DNA of 64,000 bases from assembly GCF_900635955.1 (NCBI RefSeq), contig NZ_LR134201.1:4154001-4218000 (forward strand). Direction: 5' to 3'. The translations under genes and the position numbers were made by a program. Origin of the DNA: Cedecea lapagei. GTDB lineage: Bacteria > Pseudomonadota > Gammaproteobacteria > Enterobacterales > Enterobacteriaceae. The notes under the pieces were generated by a model that saw only the letters and a list, made by a program, of their open reading frames with translations, was not told the DNA's origin and made no database searches. Every line of letters starts with the position of its first letter. Position 1 is the stretch's first letter. This document shows positions 16,973 through 25,404 of the stretch, piece after piece.

Positions 16973-18763
16973 GTGCAAACCTTTCAAGCCGATCTTGCCA
17001 TTATAGGCGCCGGCGGAGCAGGCCTACGGGCCGCCATTGCGGCGGCCCAGGCTAATCCACAGGCCAAAATCGCTCTGATTTCCAAAGTCTACCCAATGCG
17101 CAGCCATACGGTCGCCGCCGAAGGGGGTTCCGCAGCCGTCGCGCAGGATCACGACAGCTTCGAATACCATTTTCACGACACCGTTGCCGGAGGCGACTGG
17201 CTGTGTGAGCAGGACGTGGTTGACTACTTTGTTCACCATTGCCCCACCGAAATGACCCAGCTTGAGCAGTGGGGCTGCCCATGGAGCCGCCGTCCGGACG
17301 GCAGCGTTAACGTCAGGCGCTTCGGTGGAATGAAGATCGAACGTACCTGGTTCGCCGCCGACAAAACCGGCTTCCATATGCTCCACACCCTGTTCCAGAC
17401 CTCCCTTCAGTTCCCGCAAATTCAACGCTTCGATGAACACTTCGTCCTCGATATTCTGGTCGATGACGGCCAGGCGCGTGGCGTTGTCGCGATGAACATG
17501 ATGGAAGGTGAGCTGGTACAAATTCGCGCTAACGCGGTAGTTATGGCAACCGGCGGGGCCGGGCGTGTTTATCGCTACAACACCAACGGCGGCATCGTTA
17601 CCGGCGACGGCATGGGCATGGCGCTGAGCCACGGCGTGCCGCTACGGGACATGGAATTTGTGCAGTATCACCCAACCGGTCTGCCGGGCTCGGGCATCCT
17701 GATGACCGAAGGCTGCCGCGGCGAAGGTGGTATTCTGGTGAATAAAAACGGCTATCGCTATCTGCAGGATTACGGTATGGGGCCGGAAACCCCGCTCGGC
17801 GAACCGAAGAACAAATACATGGAGCTGGGCCCCCGCGACAAAGTCTCTCAGGCCTTCTGGCACGAGTGGCGTAAAGGCAACACCATCTCCACGCCGCGTG
17901 GCGATGTGGTGTACCTCGACCTGCGCCACCTCGGCGAGAAAAAGCTGCTTGAACGCCTGCCGTTTATCTGCGAGCTGGCCAAAGCCTATGTCGGCGTCGA
18001 CCCCATTAAAGAGCCGATTCCAGTGCGCCCAACCGCACACTACACCATGGGCGGCATCGAAACCGATACCCAATGCGAAACCCGCATTAAAGGGCTGTTC
18101 GCGGTAGGTGAATGTTCCTCTGTTGGCCTGCACGGCGCGAACCGGCTTGGCTCTAACTCGCTGGCAGAGCTGGTGGTCTTTGGCCGCCTGGCGGGCGAGC
18201 AGGCGATGGAGCGTGCCGCTCAGGCGCAGCCGGCGAACGATGCCGCGCTGAATGCCCAGGCCGCCGATGTTGAAGGCCGCCTGAAGCAGCTGGTCAATCA
18301 GGAAGGCAACGAAAACTGGTCGAAAATCCGCGACGAAATGGGGCTTTCCATGGAAGAAGGCTGCGGGATTTACCGCACTACGGAGCTGATGCAGAAAACC
18401 GTCGACAAGCTGGCAGAGCTTCAGGAGCGCTTCAAACGCGTACGCATTACCGACACCTCCAGCGTCTTCAATACCGACCTGCTGTACACCATTGAACTGG
18501 GCCACGGCCTGAACGTTGCCGAATGTATGGCGCACTCCGCCATTGCACGTAAGGAGTCTCGCGGCGCTCACCAGCGCCTCGACGAAGGCTGCACCGAGCG
18601 TGATGACGTCAACTTCCTTAAGCATACTCTGGCCTTCCGCGACGCCGACGGCACCACCCGCCTCGACTACAGCGATGTGAAGATCACCACGCTGCCGCCA
18701 GCAAAACGCGTGTACGGCGCTGAAGCGGAAGACGCTGAGAAAAAGGAGAAGGCAAATGGCTGA
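16973..18763 (+). CDS. frdA: Fumarate reductase flavoprotein subunit FrdA
   Basis: A 596-residue flavoprotein that reduces fumarate to succinate in anaerobic respiration. The FAD-binding GAGGAGLRAAIAAAQ is at the N terminus, with HTVAAEGGSAA around the covalent FAD histidine (near residue 45) and the active-site region HPTGLPGSGILMTEGCRGEGG split around residues 232-252. The GTG at 16973 is chosen because GGAGG stands seven bases upstream and the N terminus then matches E. coli. It overlaps frdB by 8 bp. Confidence 0.97.
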   Translation: MQTFQADLAIIGAGGAGLRAAIAAAQANPQAKIALISKVYPMRSHTVAAEGGSAAVAQDHDSFEYHFHDTVAGGDWLCEQDVVDYFVHHCPTEMTQLEQWGCPWSRRPDGSVNVRRFGGMKIERTWFAADKTGFHMLHTLFQTSLQFPQIQRFDEHFVLDILVDDGQARGVVAMNMMEGELVQIRANAVVMATGGAGRVYRYNTNGGIVTGDGMGMALSHGVPLRDMEFVQYHPTGLPGSGILMTEGCRGEGGILVNKNGYRYLQDYGMGPETPLGEPKNKYMELGPRDKVSQAFWHEWRKGNTISTPRGDVVYLDLRHLGEKKLLERLPFICELAKAYVGVDPIKEPIPVRPTAHYTMGGIETDTQCETRIKGLFAVGECSSVGLHGANRLGSNSLAELVVFGRLAGEQAMERAAQAQPANDAALNAQAADVEGRLKQLVNQEGNENWSKIRDEMGLSMEEGCGIYRTTELMQKTVDKLAELQERFKRVRITDTSSVFNTDLLYTIELGHGLNVAECMAHSAIARKESRGAHQRLDEGCTERDDVNFLKHTLAFRDADGTTRLDYSDVKITTLPPAKRVYGAEAEDAEKKEKANG

Positions 18764-19490
18764 GATGCAAACCCTGAAGATTGAGATTGTGCGCTATAAC
18801 CCGGAAACGGACGGCAAGCCGCATAGCGAAATCTACGAGGTGCCGTTTGACGAGCAAACCTCACTGCTGGACGGGCTGGGCTATATCAAAGATAACCTCG
18901 CGCCGGACCTCAGCTACCGCTGGTCATGCCGTATGGCAATTTGCGGCTCCTGCGGCATGATGGTCAACAAAGTGCCGAAGCTGGCCTGTAAAACCTTCCT
19001 GCGCGAATACACCGGCGGTATTAAGGTCGAAGCGCTGGCAAACTTCCCGATAGAGCGCGATTTGGTGGTCGATATGACCCACTTCATCGAAAGCCTGGAG
19101 TCGATTAAGCCTTATATTATCGGCAACTCGCGTACCCCGGATCAGGGGCCTAATAAGCAGACGCCTGCGCAGATGGCGAAATACCATCAGTTCTCCGGCT
19201 GCATCAACTGCGGGCTCTGTTATGCCGCCTGCCCGCAGTTTGGCCTGAACCCTGAGTTTATCGGTCCGGCGGCGATCACCCTCGCCCACCGTTACAACCT
19301 GGACAGCCGTGACCACGGCAAGAAACAGCGTATGCCGCAGCTCAACGGGCAGAACGGCGTCTGGAGCTGCACCTTTGTCGGCTTCTGCTCCGAAGTTTGT
19401 CCAAAACACGTCGATCCGGCCGCGGCCATCCAGCAGGGCAAAGTCGAAAGTTCGAAAGACTTTTTGATTGCCACCCTGAAACCACGCTAA
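18756..19490 (+). CDS. frdB: Fumarate reductase iron-sulfur subunit FrdB
   Basis: A 244-residue protein carrying the electron wire between menaquinol and FrdA. The [2Fe-2S] ligands are in CRMAICGSCGMMV (about residues 57-69) with a further Cys near 77. The other clusters are bound by CINCGLCYAACP (about 148-159) and CSEVCPKHVDP near 210. The ATG at 18756 lies in the end of frdA, so the two are translationally coupled. frdC follows after 10 bp. Confidence 0.97.
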   Translation: MAEMQTLKIEIVRYNPETDGKPHSEIYEVPFDEQTSLLDGLGYIKDNLAPDLSYRWSCRMAICGSCGMMVNKVPKLACKTFLREYTGGIKVEALANFPIERDLVVDMTHFIESLESIKPYIIGNSRTPDQGPNKQTPAQMAKYHQFSGCINCGLCYAACPQFGLNPEFIGPAAITLAHRYNLDSRDHGKKQRMPQLNGQNGVWSCTFVGFCSEVCPKHVDPAAAIQQGKVESSKDFLIATLKPR

Positions 19491-19500
19491 GGAGTGCACC

Positions 19501-19896
19501 ATGACCACGAAACGTAAGCCTTATGTCCGCCCCATGGCGCCAACCTGGTGGCGACAGCTGGGCTTCTACCGTTTTTATATGCTGCGTGAAGGCACTTCGG
19601 TCCCAACCGTCTGGTTCAGCATTGTGCTGATTTATGGACTTTTTTCGCTTAAACACGGGGCGGAGGGCTGGGCAGGTTTTGTCGATTTCCTGCAAAACCC
19701 GGTCGTAATTATCCTCAATATCATCACCCTCGCCGCCGCCGTGCTGCATACCAAAACCTGGTTTGAGCTGGCGCCGAAGGCCGCCAACGTCATCGTCAAG
19801 GGCGAAAAAATGGGGCCGGAGCCGGTCATCAAGGGATTATGGGTTGTCACCGCACTGGTGACTGTCGTGGTGCTGCTTGTAGCACTGTTCTGGTAA
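19501..19896 (+). CDS. frdC: Fumarate reductase membrane anchor FrdC
   Basis: A 131-residue inner-membrane protein with three hydrophobic segments. With FrdD it anchors FrdAB and forms the menaquinol site. The N terminus contains the conserved YVRPMAPTWWRQLGFYRFYM stretch. An AAGGAG site precedes the ATG. It sits 10 bp behind frdB and 10 bp ahead of frdD. Confidence 0.96.
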   Translation: MTTKRKPYVRPMAPTWWRQLGFYRFYMLREGTSVPTVWFSIVLIYGLFSLKHGAEGWAGFVDFLQNPVVIILNIITLAAAVLHTKTWFELAPKAANVIVKGEKMGPEPVIKGLWVVTALVTVVVLLVALFW

Positions 19897-19906
19897 GGAG
19901 GCTGAC

Positions 19907-20266
19907 GTGATTAACCAAAATCCTAAACGCTCCGACGAGCCCGTATTCTGGGGCCTGTTTGGCGCAGGCGGCATGTGGGGCGCTATCTTTGCGCCGGTTA
20001 TCGTGCTGCTGGTCGGCATTATGCTGCCGCTTGGCCTGTTCCCTGGCGACGCGCTGAGCTTTGACCGCGTATACGCCTTCGCCCACAGCTGGATTGGTCG
20101 CCTGTTCCTGCTGCTGACGATCGTGCTGCCGCTGTGGTGCGGTCTGCACCGTATTCACCATGCGATGCACGACCTGAAGATCCACGTTCCCGCCGGGAAA
20201 TGGGTGTTTTACGGGCTGGCCGCCATTTTAACCGTGGTGACTATTATTGGCCTGCTGACGCTGTAA
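19907..20266 (+). CDS. frdD: Fumarate reductase membrane anchor FrdD
   Basis: A 119-residue inner-membrane protein with three hydrophobic segments, the last gene of the frd operon. The conserved HRIHHAMHDLKI motif is near residue 82. It starts with GTG at 19907 behind an AAGGAGG site. A strong terminator follows at once. In E. coli the frd terminator lies in the ampC promoter; here ampR separates the two. Confidence 0.96.
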   Translation: MINQNPKRSDEPVFWGLFGAGGMWGAIFAPVIVLLVGIMLPLGLFPGDALSFDRVYAFAHSWIGRLFLLLTIVLPLWCGLHRIHHAMHDLKIHVPAGKWVFYGLAAILTVVTIIGLLTL

Positions 20267-20282
20267 CCGCTTAAAACGCAAC

Positions 20283-20313
20283 AAGGCCTGCCGCTGCTGC
20301 GCAGGCCTTTTTA
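20283..20313. terminator. frd operon terminator
   Basis: AAGGCCTGC and GCAGGCCTT form a 9-bp perfect stem with a 9-base loop followed by TTTTAG. It stands between convergent frdD and ampR, slightly overlapping the ampR stop. Confidence 0.85.
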
Positions 20314-21186
20314 GTTTGCACACTCTGCGACCAGCCAGGCAGAGAAGTCTCGCATCGCCGGTGTTTCCACGCGAGACTGGAGCCGGGTTAGCCAGTAACT
20401 TCCCAGACTGATTTCCGTCTCAAACGGACGCACTATCCGTTCGCTGTTCAACAAATGGGTGAACATATTCACTGGCGCAATGGCGATACCGGCCCCGGCC
20501 TGCGCGGCCTCAAGCATAGTTATCGAGGAATCAAAAACCATGACCAGATGCGTCGGTGACGGCGGCGCCTCGCCGGCCGCCTGCAACCACTCAGCCCATT
20601 CGTCACGCCTGTAGGAGCGCAGCAGCGTAAAATTCAGCACCTCCTTCGGCACCTTGAGTTCTGCGGCCAGCGCCGGAGAGCACAGCGGCGACAGCGGAGC
20701 GTCACACAGGAACGTCGCTTCTGTGCCGTGCCAGGCCCCGCTGCCAAATCGTACCGTATAGTCCAGCCCTTCTGCCGCCGGATCCACGCGATTGTTATGG
20801 GTTGAGAGCTGGAGGTCGATATGCGGATAGCGTCGACGAAACGCCTCAAGGCGCGGCAGGAGAAAGCCGGTTGCGAAGGTACCCACAACGCCCAGCTTAA
20901 GTTTTTCTCTCGCCTGCATGCCGGCAAAACGGTCCAGCACGCTCGCGATACGATCGAAGGAATCATGAAGTACAGGTAACAGATTTTCACCCTCCGTGGT
21001 CAGCATCAGGCCACGAGACACGCGGACAAAAAGCTGGCAATGCAGATGCTCCTCCAGCGCTTTCACCTGCTGGCTGATGGCGGAGTGGGTCACATTCAGT
21101 TCAATGGCGGCGTGCGTAAAGCTCAGATGCCTGGCGGCGGCTTCAAAAGCTCGCAGGGAATTGAGGGGGATATAGCTGCGGGTCAT
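20311..21186 (-). CDS. ampR: LysR-type regulator of AmpC, AmpR
   Basis: A 291-residue LysR-family protein with an N-terminal helix-turn-helix (LNSLRAFEAAARHLSFTHAA and NVTHSAISQQVKALE) and an effector-binding domain from about residue 90. AmpR represses ampC when bound to UDP-MurNAc-pentapeptide and activates it when bound to anhydro-muropeptides released under beta-lactam stress. It is divergent from ampC with 131 bp between them, the arrangement in Enterobacter and Citrobacter. The organism's AmpC is therefore probably inducible. Confidence 0.93.
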   Translation of the reverse strand: MTRSYIPLNSLRAFEAAARHLSFTHAAIELNVTHSAISQQVKALEEHLHCQLFVRVSRGLMLTTEGENLLPVLHDSFDRIASVLDRFAGMQAREKLKLGVVGTFATGFLLPRLEAFRRRYPHIDLQLSTHNNRVDPAAEGLDYTVRFGSGAWHGTEATFLCDAPLSPLCSPALAAELKVPKEVLNFTLLRSYRRDEWAEWLQAAGEAPPSPTHLVMVFDSSITMLEAAQAGAGIAIAPVNMFTHLLNSERIVRPFETEISLGSYWLTRLQSRVETPAMRDFSAWLVAECAN

Positions 21187-21317
21187 GGCCTTTCCTGTTA
21201 GAAAATCTTAAGCCTAATGCCAAATTTAATCGTTTGTCAGCGGGAGTCAAATCCAACAAACTTGCCTCGTCTGAAGGGCCCGGACCGCTATCATCTCTCT
21301 AAGGAAGGTTATCCATT
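21187..21317. promoter_or_regulatory. ampR-ampC divergent control region
   Basis: This 131-bp gap separates the divergent genes. The AT-rich stretch about 21205-21230, with LysR-type T-N11-A spacing options around CCTAATGCCAAATTT, is the likely AmpR site. The exact operator cannot be settled by eye. Confidence 0.5.
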
Positions 21318-22466
21318 ATGAAAAAATCCCTCTGCCTGACGCTGCTCCTCGCCGTCTCAGGCTCCAGTCTTGCCGGACAAAAAGAACTGACCGCGCAGCA
21401 GATTGAAAAGCTTGTGAACCGTACCGTTGCGCCGCTGATGAAAGAGCAGGCGATCCCGGGCATGGCGGTGGCGGTGATCTACAAAGGCTATCCTCTCTAT
21501 TTCACCTGGGGAAAAGCCGACGTGCAGCGCAATCAGCCGGTGACACAACAAACCCTGTTTGAGCTGGGTTCAGTCAGTAAAACCTTTACCGGCGTGCTGG
21601 GCGGTGATGCCCTGGCTCGAGGCGAGATTAGCCTCAGCGATCCGGCGCAAAAATACTGGCCTGAGCTGACCGGCGACCAGTGGAAAGGGATCACGCTTCT
21701 TCAGCTGGCAACCTATACCGCCGGTGGCCTGCCGCTGCAGGTGCCGGATGAGGTCACCAACAGCGACGAGCTTCTTAAGTTCTACCAGATATGGCAGCCG
21801 CAATGGGCGCCGGGCGCGCAGCGGCTGTACGCCAACGCGAGCATCGGACTGTTTGGCGCTTTGATGGTGAAACCATCGGGAATGAGCTTTGATCGGGCGA
21901 TGTCAAAACGCGTCTTTGAGCCGCTAAAGCTTACGCACACCTGGATTAACGTTCCTGCGGCGGAAGAAAGCCACTATGCCTGGGGCTACCGCGACGGCAA
22001 AGCCGTGCGCGTCTCGCCGGGCATGCTGGATGCCGAGGCCTACGGGGTAAAATCCAGCATCGAGGATATGGCTCAGTGGGTACAGGCCAACATGGCGCCC
22101 GAACGCCTTGAGGACAAACCGCTGCAGCAGGGTATCCGGCTCGCACAGTCCCGTTATTGGCGCATCGGCAGCATGTATCAGGGACTTGGTTGGGAAATGC
22201 TGAACTGGCCGGTGCAGGCGAAAACCGTGGTTGACGGCAGCGACAATCACGTCGCCCTTGCACCGCATCCGGCAATGCTTATTGAGCCCCCCGTGCCTGC
22301 CGTAAAAGCGTCCTGGGTACATAAAACCGGCTCAACGGGCGGCTTTGGCAGCTACGTCGCTTTTATCCCGGAGAAGCAGCTGGGCATCGTGATGCTGGCG
22401 AATAAAAGTTACCCGAATACGGAGCGGGTAAAAGCCGCTTACGCTATTCTGGACGCCTTGCAATAG
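21318..22466 (+). CDS. ampC: Class C beta-lactamase AmpC
   Basis: A 382-residue periplasmic serine beta-lactamase. The signal peptide spans about residues 1-20. The catalytic SxxK motif is Ser85-Val-Ser-Lys88 of the preprotein, the YxN motif is YAN near residue 172, and KTG appears as HKTGSTGGFGSYV near residue 337. It hydrolyses penicillins and cephalosporins. All motifs are intact and the length is normal. With divergent ampR, expression should be low and inducible. Confidence 0.96.
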   Translation: MKKSLCLTLLLAVSGSSLAGQKELTAQQIEKLVNRTVAPLMKEQAIPGMAVAVIYKGYPLYFTWGKADVQRNQPVTQQTLFELGSVSKTFTGVLGGDALARGEISLSDPAQKYWPELTGDQWKGITLLQLATYTAGGLPLQVPDEVTNSDELLKFYQIWQPQWAPGAQRLYANASIGLFGALMVKPSGMSFDRAMSKRVFEPLKLTHTWINVPAAEESHYAWGYRDGKAVRVSPGMLDAEAYGVKSSIEDMAQWVQANMAPERLEDKPLQQGIRLAQSRYWRIGSMYQGLGWEMLNWPVQAKTVVDGSDNHVALAPHPAMLIEPPVPAVKASWVHKTGSTGGFGSYVAFIPEKQLGIVMLANKSYPNTERVKAAYAILDALQ

Positions 22467-22572
22467 CCCTACCGCGGCCCGCTTACGCAGGCCGCATTAT
22501 TTACGGCTTCGCTCACACTTTATTTCCTGTTGCCATCTACACTTAGCTAAAAACCTCTGGAAGGAATCTGCT

Positions 22573-23106
22573 ATGCGCATTTGGCCCGCTGTCACCGCGC
22601 TTGCGGTTGCACTATTCGTTGTCTCCTGCAGCGCCCCAACCCCGCCCCCCAGCGTCACGGTGGTCCAAAACTTCGACGCAAAACGCTTTATCGGCACCTG
22701 GTATGAAATCGCCCGGCTGGACCACCGCTTTGAAAGCGGTCTGAATCAGGTGACGGCCACCTACAGCTTTATGGATGACGGCGGTCTTCGCGTGATAAAC
22801 CGGGGTTTCAATCCGGACAGGCAAATGTGGCAGCAGGTTGAAGGGAAGGCTTATTTCACTGGAGATCCGAACGTTGCGGCGCTAAAAGTCTCCTTTTTCG
22901 GCCCGTTTTACGGCGGCTATAACGTGATCGCGCTGGATAAAAATTACCGCCATGCGCTGGTGTGCGGGCCGGACCTTAATTACCTGTGGATCCTCTCCCG
23001 CACGCCAACCATTAGCAACGAGGTTAAACAGCAGCTGCTGGCCACCGCCACCCGTCAGGGATTTGCGGTGGATAAACTCATCTGGGTGAAACAACCCGGC
23101 TCTTAA
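22573..23106 (+). CDS. blc: Outer-membrane lipoprotein Blc (bacterial lipocalin)
   Basis: A 177-residue lipocalin. The N terminus is a lipoprotein signal with lipobox VVSC at about residues 16-19. The lipocalin signature FIGTWYEIARLDHRFE is near residue 39. Blc binds lysophospholipids and is linked to membrane stress. It keeps the E. coli order ampC-blc-gdx. It is convergent with gdx and the two stops overlap by 4 bp. Confidence 0.94.
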   Translation: MRIWPAVTALAVALFVVSCSAPTPPPSVTVVQNFDAKRFIGTWYEIARLDHRFESGLNQVTATYSFMDDGGLRVINRGFNPDRQMWQQVEGKAYFTGDPNVAALKVSFFGPFYGGYNVIALDKNYRHALVCGPDLNYLWILSRTPTISNEVKQQLLATATRQGFAVDKLIWVKQPGS

Positions 23107-23420
23107 TGAGTGGAAAGTTTCAGACCAATAATGCCTGACACAATCAGAGCCAGGCTAATCAGGCGTGCCGGGTTAGCCGACTCCCCAAGCAGCAGAATCC
23201 CGGTAATGGCAGCCCCCACGGCGCCGATTCCCGTCCATACCGCGTAGGCGGTGCCGGTCGGCAGCGTTTTCATCGCCCATGAGAGCAACGCCATGCTGAC
23301 GACCATCGCAACAATCGTGATTACGCTTGGCCACAGGCGGCTAAAGCCGTGGGTGTATTTGAGGCCTACCGCCCAGACAACTTCCAGTAATCCAGCAATG
23401 AACAAAACTATCCAGGCCAT
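23103..23420 (-). CDS. gdx: Guanidinium exporter Gdx (SugE)
   Basis: A 105-residue small-multidrug-resistance protein with four membrane helices. The key Glu13 is in MAWIVLFIAGLLEVVW and the sequence fits the Gdx subtype, which exchanges guanidinium for protons as a dual-topology dimer. The start at 23420 has the family N terminus; the longer frame would run through the riboswitch upstream. Control by guanidine through that riboswitch supports the export role. Confidence 0.93.
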   Translation of the reverse strand: MAWIVLFIAGLLEVVWAVGLKYTHGFSRLWPSVITIVAMVVSMALLSWAMKTLPTGTAYAVWTGIGAVGAAITGILLLGESANPARLISLALIVSGIIGLKLSTH

Positions 23421-23439
23421 AACAGCTCCAGTAAAAAAT

Positions 23440-23484
23440 GGGGCCGTCCCCGCTGTGAGATGCGCTTGCGGGTCGTCCCGCAAG
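23440..23484 (-). ncRNA. Guanidine-II (mini-ykkC) riboswitch
   Basis: Read on the minus strand, two GC hairpins with ACGR tetraloops stand in tandem. The first is CTTGCGGG-ACGA-CCCGCAAG (23465-23484) and the second GGGG-ACGG-CCCC (23440-23451), 13 bases apart. This is the hallmark of the guanidine-II class. The second hairpin ends 19 bases before the gdx ATG, close to the ribosome site, which fits translational control. Confidence 0.93.
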
Positions 23485-23709
23485 GCGTAGGTGAGAAGCC
23501 GAGTTTAGCACCCAAATGGCAACCTGAAAATCGATACACGAAGGTTACCCCTGGAAATATTTGTTTCATTTCGCGCCCCTTGCTAAGCCTGGAATTGACC
23601 GCGAATCTGAGCGCATTTCCGTGATTCATTTTGCCAAATTTATTCATATGATAAAACGTGGTTTGCCAGCCTGCAAACGCCGCAGTAATGATTAACGTGA
23701 AGCGTAAAA

Positions 23710-24318
23710 ATGTATAAAATATTATTGGTTGATAGGTGTTACTTCAGCCGTCAGGGACTGACGCACTTGCTCAATCAGAAAAATAATCTGGCTACGGCAA
23801 TGAGTATTTTAGAGACGGACAGTTTGCTTCTCGCACGGGAAAAAATTATTAAATGGCAGCCCAATATGGTGATCGCCGACTTCAACAGTTTCTCAACCGC
23901 ACTGCATAATATCCAACAACTTTCGACTATCTATTCTGCCTGCGGCGACACGACGCGACTCCTGCTGCTGCAAAGCGGGCATCACCCCACCATCGCCGAG
24001 TACTGCGCCGCCCAGGGCAGCACTGATATTTGGGATAAGTCGCTATCATTGGCGGCATTGGCTGACTTAATTCAGCAGATGATTGCCGCTCGCCCACCTT
24101 TCCGTGAAGTAAAACGTCATATAACTCCGCTGTTGACCTTACGCGAAGAAAAAATATTAAAACTATGGAAAGAAGAAGCGAAGAATGAATATATTGCGCG
24201 AGTAATGGGAATAAGTATAAAAACGGTTTACACCTATAAGCGGAATATTCGATTAAAGCTGGGAGCTGACAACAGATTATCGCTTTTTTTAAATATTCCC
24301 GAAGCGGTTTTAGAATAA
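23710..24318 (+). CDS. ecnR: LuxR-family response regulator of the entericidin locus, EcnR-like
   Basis: A 202-residue response-regulator-like protein. The N-terminal receiver (about 1-120) keeps acidic residues (VDRCYF, IADFNSF) and a Lys in IWDKSLSL. The C-terminal LuxR helix-turn-helix is in LTLREEKILKLW and IARVMGISIKTVYTYKRNI. It lies between gdx and ecnB, the position of ecnR (EntR) described in Citrobacter freundii and absent from E. coli K-12. It is AT-richer than its neighbours. No sensor kinase is nearby. Confidence 0.8.
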   Translation: MYKILLVDRCYFSRQGLTHLLNQKNNLATAMSILETDSLLLAREKIIKWQPNMVIADFNSFSTALHNIQQLSTIYSACGDTTRLLLLQSGHHPTIAEYCAAQGSTDIWDKSLSLAALADLIQQMIAARPPFREVKRHITPLLTLREEKILKLWKEEAKNEYIARVMGISIKTVYTYKRNIRLKLGADNRLSLFLNIPEAVLE

Positions 24319-24342
24319 CGGTACGGCAATAATACCGTACCG
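24319..24342. terminator. Hairpin between convergent ecnR and ecnB
   Basis: An 8-bp perfect stem CGGTACGG/CCGTACCG with an 8-base loop lies directly behind the ecnR stop and 7 bp past the ecnB stop. The downstream runs are only weakly T-rich on either strand. Confidence 0.5.
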
Positions 24343-24349
24343 CAAATCA

Positions 24350-24496
24350 CTATTGCTGAGCTTTTGTTGCCGCACCCGAAATAGCGTGGCCGCCGCTCTG
24401 GATATCCTCACCTACACCGCGTGTGGTATTGCAGGCGGTCAACAAGGATGAAAGAACGACGAGAGAGAAAAACGCAGCAAGGGTTTTCTTAATCAT
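24350..24496 (-). CDS. ecnB: Entericidin B lipoprotein
   Basis: A 48-residue lipoprotein read from the minus strand. The signal MIKKTLAAFFSLVVLSSLLT is followed by lipobox LTAC and then NTTRGVGEDIQSGGHAIS. Entericidin B is the toxin-like bacteriolytic lipoprotein of the ecnAB pair. It was too short for ordinary ORF calling. It lies about 100 bp behind ecnA with its own upstream region, as in E. coli, where ecnB has a separate stationary-phase promoter. Confidence 0.92.
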   Translation of the reverse strand: MIKKTLAAFFSLVVLSSLLTACNTTRGVGEDIQSGGHAISGAATKAQQ

Positions 24497-24597
24497 AAGC
24501 TTTTCCTTTTACCAATGTTGTTTGTGTATAGCTCATTAAGCATAGCTAAAAAACGAAACAGTGAAGGAAAAGGCGGACGTTTTCGGACAACGTGAGG

Positions 24598-24732
24598 TTA
24601 TTTACTGACTGCGCGCTCGATGGCACCGCCAAGGTGTTGCAAATCTTCACCAAACCCGCGCGTAGTATTGCAACCCGATAGCGCAGCCGCCAGCAGCGAG
24701 ACAAAAAGAATCTGTTTTAGTAAACGGTTCAT
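24598..24732 (-). CDS. ecnA: Entericidin A lipoprotein
   Basis: A 44-residue lipoprotein on the minus strand, starting MNRLLKQILFVSLLAAALS with lipobox LSGC, then NTTRGFGEDLQHLGGAIERA. It is the antidote partner proposed for entericidin B. The two share the CNTTRG(F/V)GEDIQ/LQ core, showing paralogy. It lies 64 bp behind efp on the same strand and upstream of ecnB. Confidence 0.92.
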   Translation of the reverse strand: MNRLLKQILFVSLLAAALSGCNTTRGFGEDLQHLGGAIERAVSK

Positions 24733-24796
24733 CTTCCCGGCCTGGATCAAGCGGCGGCGCGTGCCTGAGGCGCCGCGCCGCGAACCTTCGCGAAAA

Positions 24797-25363
24797 TTAC
24801 TTCACGCGAGAAACGTATTCACCAGAACGGGTGTCAACTTTGATGACTTCGCCGATCTGTACGAACAACGGAACCTTAACCACAGCGCCGGTGCTCAGGG
24901 TAGCTGGCTTGCCGCCGGTACCTGCAGTATCGCCCTTCAGACCTGGATCGGTTTCAACGATTTCCAGCTCAACAAAGTTTGGCGGGGTAACGGAGATAGG
25001 CTGACCGTTCCACAGGGTCACGATGCACTCAGCCTGGTCCAGCAGCCATTTAGCGTTTTCGCCAACGGCTTTTTCGTCCGCAGCCAGCTGCTCGAAGGTC
25101 TGGTTGTTCATGAAGTGGTAGAACTCACCGTCGTTGTACAGGTAAGTCAGGTTCATATCGACAACGTCAGCGCCTTCTGCAGAGTCGGTAGACTTGAAGG
25201 TTTTCTCAACGCGGGTACCGGTCAGCAGACGACGCAGCTTAACGCGCGCGAATGCCTGGCCTTTGCCCGGTTTTACGAATTCGCTGGCTTCAACCGCGTA
25301 CGGTTCGCCATCCATCATGATTTTAAGACCGGCACGGAAATCGTTGCTAGAATAAGTCGCCAT
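24797..25363 (-). CDS. efp: Translation elongation factor P
   Basis: A 188-residue three-domain beta protein that relieves ribosome stalling at polyproline. Lys34, the site of beta-lysylation, is in FVKPGKGQA. The start at 25363 gives the family N terminus MATYSSNDFRAG. It is divergent from epmB, whose product makes the (R)-beta-lysine used for modification, and epmA lies about 8 kb away. The modification pathway is therefore complete in the window. Confidence 0.97.
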   Translation of the reverse strand: MATYSSNDFRAGLKIMMDGEPYAVEASEFVKPGKGQAFARVKLRRLLTGTRVEKTFKSTDSAEGADVVDMNLTYLYNDGEFYHFMNNQTFEQLAADEKAVGENAKWLLDQAECIVTLWNGQPISVTPPNFVELEIVETDPGLKGDTAGTGGKPATLSTGAVVKVPLFVQIGEVIKVDTRSGEYVSRVK

Positions 25364-25404
25364 AAGGCCCTCTGAATTTGTTAACTGGTAGCTTAGCCAA
25401 AAAA

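Noticed and set aside
17642..18625. A 327-codon minus-strand frame inside frdA
   Set aside because: Antisense shadow of a conserved gene; composition follows frdA third positions.
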